In this document: one piece after another, positions 14,129-18,011 of the stretch
Position numbering within the stretch: position 1 is the first letter of the stretch
Layout of the letters: each line of letters opens with the position of its first letter
From: CAYZJD01 sp964478455
Lineage (GTDB): Bacteria; Acidobacteriota; Terriglobia; Bryobacterales; Bryobacteraceae
DNA length: 18,011 bases
Direction: 5' to 3'
Assembly (NCBI GenBank): GCA_964478455.1
Contig: CAYZJD010000047.1
Location: forward strand, 1 to 18,011
Notes under the pieces: model-generated
The model's database searches: none
What the model was told of the DNA's origin: nothing
Seen by the model: the letters and a program-made list of their open reading frames with translations, nothing else
Made by a program: the position numbers and the translations under genes

Positions 14129-14959
14129 CTACACTCCCATCTTCCGCAGCCCCTTGTAACACTTCGCCACCGCCTCGAGCGGCGGATACTTCTCGGATTC
14201 GTACTCGGCAATAAACCACTCCGTGCCACCGACGGTCCGGCAGAGCTCGATGATCTCTTTCCACGGCTGTTCGCCATCGCCGATCAGCGCGTCCTTGTCC
14301 TTGGATGAATACTCCTTCATGTGCACGGTCACCGCCCGTCCTGGATACCGCTTCAGGAACGGGATCGGGTCGCCGCCGCCCTCGCGCGCGTTGCCGGTGT
14401 CAAACTGCATGATCACTTCTTTCTTCGTGTTGCTGAAGAAGAGGTCCCACAGGTACTCGCCCTCGAACTTCTCGAACTCGAACATGTGGTTGTGGTAGCC
14501 CACCTGCATGCCGTGTGCTTTGGCGTTGTCCGCCAGTTCGTTGAACAGCCTGGCCGTGTCGAGCCACGCCTTCTTGGTGGCATGGTACTTATCATCGAGC
14601 CACGGCACGATCAGGTAGCGGTTGCCCAAGACCTTGTTGAACTCCACGGTCTTGAGCAGCTCATCCCCCAGCAGCGTATCCAGCCCGATATGCGTCCCGC
14701 AGCATTTCAGGCCTGCGCCGTCCAGCAGTCTGCGCAGTTCCTTAGCCGAGCGGCCATAGTAGCCCGCGAACTCGACCGCCTCGTAGCCGATCTTGCCCAC
14801 CGCCGCGATCGTTCCCGGCAGGTCCTTTTCGCAGTCGTGGCGCACGCTGTAAAGCTGCAACGCCAGGCCGGGCTTCCCTGCCCTGGCCGCCGCGGACATG
14901 GCTGTCAGGCCGCCCGCCGCCAGCATCCATTCGCGCCTCGTCAGTTCGTGCTTGCTCAT
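14129..14959 (-). CDS. Tat-exported sugar phosphate isomerase/epimerase-like TIM barrel
   Basis: 276 aa. The N-terminus has a twin-arginine signal (TRREWMLAAGGLTAM, Ala-rich cleavage region by about 27), implying export of a folded, probably metal-loaded protein. The rest is a xylose isomerase-like TIM barrel: LALQLYSVR, YEAVEFAGYYG, GTHIG, VGYHNHMFEFE (NH at 157-158), QFDTGNA (D187), VHMKEY (H213) and AEYES (E252). His/Asp/Glu at these strand ends fit a divalent-metal site. Such exported proteins are common in soil bacteria, and most have no proven substrate. ATG 14959 has GGAGGA about 10 nt upstream. The ATG overlaps the stop of a possible upstream small frame as ATGA. Confidence 0.85.
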   Translation of the reverse strand: MSKHELTRREWMLAAGGLTAMSAAARAGKPGLALQLYSVRHDCEKDLPGTIAAVGKIGYEAVEFAGYYGRSAKELRRLLDGAGLKCCGTHIGLDTLLGDELLKTVEFNKVLGNRYLIVPWLDDKYHATKKAWLDTARLFNELADNAKAHGMQVGYHNHMFEFEKFEGEYLWDLFFSNTKKEVIMQFDTGNAREGGGDPIPFLKRYPGRAVTVHMKEYSSKDKDALIGDGEQPWKEIIELCRTVGGTEWFIAEYESEKYPPLEAVAKCYKGLRKMGV

Positions 14960-15318
14960 GATTGATGATTCCTCCCCTGGGCGCTGATGCGCGCCTCCGT
15001 CCAAGATACACCCGGCGGCGTTGGCTCGGGCTTCAGCCTCTCGGCGTCGGGGACGGGGATGGACGGGAAGCCGCAATGACCAGCGCCTGTGGCTCCGGTC
15101 GCTGCCGGAAGGATGATGAAAAAGGCCCGTAGATCCAGCTCCTGAACCTCCTCGGTGGAGCGGGCCGCTAGGCCCACAATGCCGGCGGTCGCGCCGGCAA
15201 AGGGTCCAGCGCGGCGTCGGCCGCAGCCATCCGCCGGCAGGACTGCCGGCGTGGCCCGCAAGACTGCGCGCTCCACACCCACCCAGGTTCTGGCCAAATG
15301 CAGAAACTCGCGGGGCAC
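14956..15318 (-). CDS. Possible small hypothetical gene coupled to the isomerase
   Basis: 120-aa frame from GTG 15318, unrecognised. In favour: its TGA overlaps the isomerase ATG as ATGA, the usual sign of translational coupling, and by hand about three quarters of its codons end in G or C. Against: no recognisable motif, no signal peptide, a Pro/Arg/Gly-rich composition, two GC-rich palindromes inside it and a weak ribosome binding site. If it is not real, 14960-15374 is a 415-nt non-coding spacer. Confidence 0.3.
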   Translation of the reverse strand: MPREFLHLARTWVGVERAVLRATPAVLPADGCGRRRAGPFAGATAGIVGLAARSTEEVQELDLRAFFIILPAATGATGAGHCGFPSIPVPDAERLKPEPTPPGVSWTEARISAQGRNHQS

Positions 15319-15374
15319 GCATTCAGCCTGCCTAGGCCTTTTTCATCATCCTGCTAGAATCTGAGGTAGCGGGG
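14960..15374. other. Spacer between the isomerase and the AAA gene
   Basis: This 415-nt stretch lies between divergent genes. Besides the possible small minus-strand frame and the two palindromes, it holds a -10-like TAGAAT at 15355-15360 just before the AAA gene start, with no convincing -35 at 16-18 nt. No tRNA, terminator or insertion-element end is seen. Confidence 0.5.
15180..15251. repeat. Two GC-rich palindromes sharing the TGCCGGC arm
   Basis: 15180-15199 is TGCCGGC-N6-GCCGGCA. 15232-15251 is a perfect 9-bp inverted repeat, CGCCGGCAG-GA-CTGCCGGCG. The heptamer TGCCGGC or its complement thus occurs four times in 72 bp, upstream of the AAA/VWA operon and of the isomerase. They could be operator sites or RNA hairpins. 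The core is common in GC-rich genomes, so confidence in function is low. Confidence 0.45.
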
Positions 15375-16880
15375 GTGAAAGGGATGCGCGCGGGACACCG
15401 GGAGTTACCGCACACTCTGGGAGATCTCCGGCACAGCGAGTTCTCCGAAGACAGGATTGGATCGCGGTCGGTCAAGGACGAGCTACGCCAGAACCTCATC
15501 TGCAAGCTGCAACGAAAGGAGACGGTGTTCCCCGGCATCATCGGCTACGACGACACCGTGGCGCCGCAGATCGTCAACGCGATCCTTTCACGGCAAAACT
15601 TTGTTCTGCTGGGACTGCGCGGCCAGGCGAAGACCCGAATCCTGCGGATGCTCACAAGCCTGCTGGGCCCCTCGCTTCCGTACGTCGCCGGCTGCGAGAT
15701 TCACGACAATCCGTATCGCCCTATCTGCCGGCGGTGCCGCTCGCTGCTCGAAGAAATGGCCGAGGAAACGCCGATCGGCTGGCTCACGCCGGACCAGCGC
15801 TACGTCGAAAAACTGGCGACGCCGGACGTGACCATCGCCGACATGATCGGCGACATCGACCCGATCAAGGCGGCACGGCACGGCCACGACATTTCGAGCG
15901 AGCTGACCATTCACTACGGGCTGGTCCCGCGGGCCAACCGGGGGATTTTCGCCGTCAACGAGTTGCCCGACCTGGCGGGTAAGATCCAGGTCGGCCTGTT
16001 CAACATCATGCAGGAGGGCGACGTGCAGATCAAAGGCTACCCGGTCCGGCTGCCGCTCGACCTGCTGCTGGTGTTCACGGCAAACCCGGAGGATTACACG
16101 GCGCGCGGCAAGATCATCACGCCGCTCAAGGATCGCATCGGGAGTGAAATCCGCACGCACTACCCGCTCGCTATCGAGCAGGGCATGGAGATCACGCGGC
16201 AGGAGGCATGGACGAAGCGCGAGGCGCCGGTTCGCGTCGAGATCCCAGACTACATCGCGGAGACGGTCGAGCAACTGGCCTTCCTCGCCAGGGAGGACAA
16301 GCGGATCGACAAGCGTTCGGGCGTTTCGCAACGGCTGCCGATCTCGGCGCTGGAGAACGTCGTGTCAAACGCGGAGAGCCGGGCGCTGCGCACCGGTGAG
16401 AAAGTAGCTGTCCCGCGAGTCATCGACATCTACGCGGCCTTGCCTGCCATTACAGGGAAGCTCGAACTGGAGTACGAGGGCGAGCTTAAGGGCGGTGAAG
16501 CCGTAGCCCGCGAATTGGTGCGGACGAGTGTCGGCAGGGTCTTTCACCGGCGGCTGGATGGCGTGAACATGTCACGGATCGTGCAGTGGTTCGAACTGGG
16601 CGGCTCGCTGAAACTCAACGCACTCGTGGATTCGCGGAAGATGGTGCGGGAGATGGGCGCAATCCAGGGATTGCTGGAGAAGGTCTCGGCCCTCGGGGTC
16701 GGACCCGGCGCGGAGGAGGCGGAGGTGGCCTCGGCGGCGGAGTTCATCCTCGAAGGGCTGTATGCGCTGCGCCGAATCAGCCGGACTGAGGAGCAGGGCT
16801 TCGTCGCCGAGGAACGCAAGCGCGAGCCGGCTGTCCCCGAAGAGCCTAAACGTCCGAGTCAGCGGAGGCAGTTTAACTAA
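15375..16880 (+). CDS. ChlI/MoxR-like AAA+ ATPase with CxxH-CxxC insertion
   Basis: 501 aa. Magnesium-chelatase/MoxR-type AAA+ ATPase, the kind that works on or with a VWA-domain partner to insert metals or activate enzyme complexes. Walker A GLRGQAKT (80-87), Walker B-like IFAVNE (191-196), sensor 1 VFTANPEDYT (233-242) and an Arg-finger region PLKDRIGSEIR (250-260) are visible. An insertion after the Walker A helix carries C107, H110, C118 and C121, a plausible zinc site. The C-terminal helical region ends in a charged Pro/Arg/Glu tail. GTG 15375 has GAGGT at 7 nt; ATG 15384 is an alternative removing three residues. The VWA gene follows after 21 nt. Its target is unknown. Confidence 0.87.
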   Translation: MKGMRAGHRELPHTLGDLRHSEFSEDRIGSRSVKDELRQNLICKLQRKETVFPGIIGYDDTVAPQIVNAILSRQNFVLLGLRGQAKTRILRMLTSLLGPSLPYVAGCEIHDNPYRPICRRCRSLLEEMAEETPIGWLTPDQRYVEKLATPDVTIADMIGDIDPIKAARHGHDISSELTIHYGLVPRANRGIFAVNELPDLAGKIQVGLFNIMQEGDVQIKGYPVRLPLDLLLVFTANPEDYTARGKIITPLKDRIGSEIRTHYPLAIEQGMEITRQEAWTKREAPVRVEIPDYIAETVEQLAFLAREDKRIDKRSGVSQRLPISALENVVSNAESRALRTGEKVAVPRVIDIYAALPAITGKLELEYEGELKGGEAVARELVRTSVGRVFHRRLDGVNMSRIVQWFELGGSLKLNALVDSRKMVREMGAIQGLLEKVSALGVGPGAEEAEVASAAEFILEGLYALRRISRTEEQGFVAEERKREPAVPEEPKRPSQRRQFN

Positions 16881-16901
16881 CCTCGGATCGCAGCCTAACC
16901 T

Positions 16902-18011
16902 ATGCGCTGGATCAGATATTCGCGTTACACGGGAGAGGATTTCGGCATCGGCGCCGAAGATCTGCTCCGGGCGCTGGCGGATTTCTTCCTCAAAAGCGGC
17001 TTCCAACGCCAGCACTACATGTTCACCGAGTGGGACAAGCACACCCTCGAGGAGCTGAAAGACGCGATCCGGCGTGCGCTTGAAAGCGGCGAGATGTTCC
17101 CCGACGCGCAGTACCAGGAGATGATGCGGCAGCTCGCAGCCATGTCCCCCGAGCAGCTCGATCAGATCCTGGAGCGGCTGGCGCAGAAACTGGTGGACGA
17201 AGGCTACGTAGCCGCCGAGGAGCAGCCGGAGGACAGGCAGTCGCAGGCAGGAGAGTCCCGGCAGCAACTCAAGATCGAAGTCACCGACAAGACGCTCGAC
17301 TTCCTTGGATACAAGACCTTGAAAGACCTGCTCGGCGCGCTCGGCAAATCGAGTTTCGGCTCTCACGACACACGCGAGATGGCCACCGGCGTCGAAGCCT
17401 CCGGCGCTCCGAAGCCTTACGAGTTCGGCGATACCCTCAACCTCGATGTCAGCGCGACGCTGTTCTCCGCCGTGCGCCGCGAGGGTGCGAAGGTGCCGCT
17501 CGAGCTGGACTACCCGGACCTCCACGTTCACCAGTCCGAATACCAGAGCTCCTGCGCCACCGTGCTGATGCTCGATTGCAGCCACAGCATGATCCTCTAT
17601 GGCGAGGACCGCTTCACGCCGGCGAAGAAGGTGGCCCTGGCGCTGGCCCACCTCATCCGGACGCAGTACCCGGGCGACAGCCTCCGCTGCGTGCTGTTCC
17701 ACGACTCGGCCGAAGAGTTGCGGCTGTCCGAGCTGGCGCGCGTGCAGGTGGGCCCGTACTACACCAACACGCGCGACGGGCTGATTCTGGCGCAGCGCCT
17801 ACTCGCCCAGGAGAAGAAGGACATGAAGCAGGTGATCATGATCACCGACGGCAAGCCCTCGGCGCTCACGCTCGAGGACGGGCGCATGTATCGCAACGCC
17901 TTCGGCCTGGACCCGCTCGTCATCAGCCGCACGCTCGAAGAAGTCAGCCGTTGCCGGCGCCAGGGGATCCTCATCAACACCTTTATGCTGGCCAGCGACT
18001 ACGGCCTAGTG
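16902..18011 (+). CDS. VWA-domain partner of the AAA+ ATPase (cut by window edge)
   Basis: At least 370 aa, running off the right edge with the frame open. Residues 1-215 are helical and charged, with an [14 protein letters not shown] linker near 108. A von Willebrand A domain begins about 219 with the full MIDAS motif DCSHS (D225, S227, S229), probably T290 in YTNTRDGL, and D316 in [15 protein letters not shown] domains bind substrate or partner through a Mg ion. Placed 21 nt after an AAA+ gene, this repeats the ChlI-ChlD, CoxD-CoxE and RavA-ViaA pairing. The ATG 16902 has no clear Shine-Dalgarno, so coupling to the upstream gene is likely. No signal peptide, so cytoplasmic. Confidence 0.88.
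   Translation, partial: MRWIRYSRYTGEDFGIGAEDLLRALADFFLKSGFQRQHYMFTEWDKHTLEELKDAIRRALESGEMFPDAQYQEMMRQLAAMSPEQLDQILERLAQKLVDEGYVAAEEQPEDRQSQAGESRQQLKIEVTDKTLDFLGYKTLKDLLGALGKSSFGSHDTREMATGVEASGAPKPYEFGDTLNLDVSATLFSAVRREGAKVPLELDYPDLHVHQSEYQSSCATVLMLDCSHSMILYGEDRFTPAKKVALALAHLIRTQYPGDSLRCVLFHDSAEELRLSELARVQVGPYYTNTRDGLILAQRLLAQEKKDMKQVIMITDGKPSALTLEDGRMYRNAFGLDPLVISRTLEEVSRCRRQGILINTFMLASDYGLV

Noticed and set aside
1..18011. Mobile elements, CRISPR arrays, tRNA or rRNA genes
   Set aside because: Looked for transposase motifs, terminal inverted repeats, regular direct repeats and RNA gene landmarks; none was seen.

Overview
The window is GC-rich bacterial DNA, almost fully coding with short gaps. 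It carries a flagellar and chemotaxis block (1 to about 8340), then unrelated enzyme genes (8356 to 14959), then an AAA ATPase plus von Willebrand factor A (VWA) gene pair running off the right edge. The mix (FlbD, MotAB, FliW-CsrA, single fliM, CheY-CheX, exported oligopeptidase B, Tat-exported sugar isomerase-like protein, lipoprotein dihaem peroxidase) would suit a Gram-negative soil organism such as a Bryobacter/Solibacter-type acidobacterium. That placement is inference from gene content only. A run of ten N inside the flagellin gene shows a draft assembly.

Layout: on the minus strand, in transcription order, are flbD, motA, motB, fliW, csrA, a TPR-glycosyltransferase gene and flagellin (cut by the left edge). 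fliM is also on the minus strand, upstream of flbD. Between fliM and flbD lies a small unrecognised plus-strand gene (5982-6251). Divergent from fliM are cheY and cheX. Next come a minus-strand cytochrome c peroxidase, plus-strand oligopeptidase B, a small putative zinc-ribbon protein and a membrane-anchored beta-lactamase-like protein. A minus-strand Tat-exported TIM-barrel isomerase follows, with a possible coupled small gene ahead of it. Last are the plus-strand AAA and VWA genes.

The strongest signals are regulatory. Four sites match flagellar sigma-28 (FliA/SigD) promoters, all with exactly 11 nt between the 8-nt -35 and -10 boxes. They precede fliM, flbD, the unknown gene at 5982, and flagellin; the last is buried in the final codons of the glycosyltransferase gene. 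The inferred flagellin mRNA leader has a perfect 6-bp hairpin showing AGGAG in its loop, and 21 nt further on a second GGA, which is the flagellin Shine-Dalgarno within a 9/12 CsrA consensus match. With fliW and csrA two genes upstream, this is the architecture of the Bacillus FliW-CsrA-flagellin homeostasis switch, here with a putative flagellin-modifying glycosyltransferase in the same operon. The small gene at 5982 is the best candidate for an undescribed flagellar-regulon protein. A second system worth attention is the AAA/VWA pair at the right end, whose ATPase has a CxxH-CxxC insertion after Walker A.
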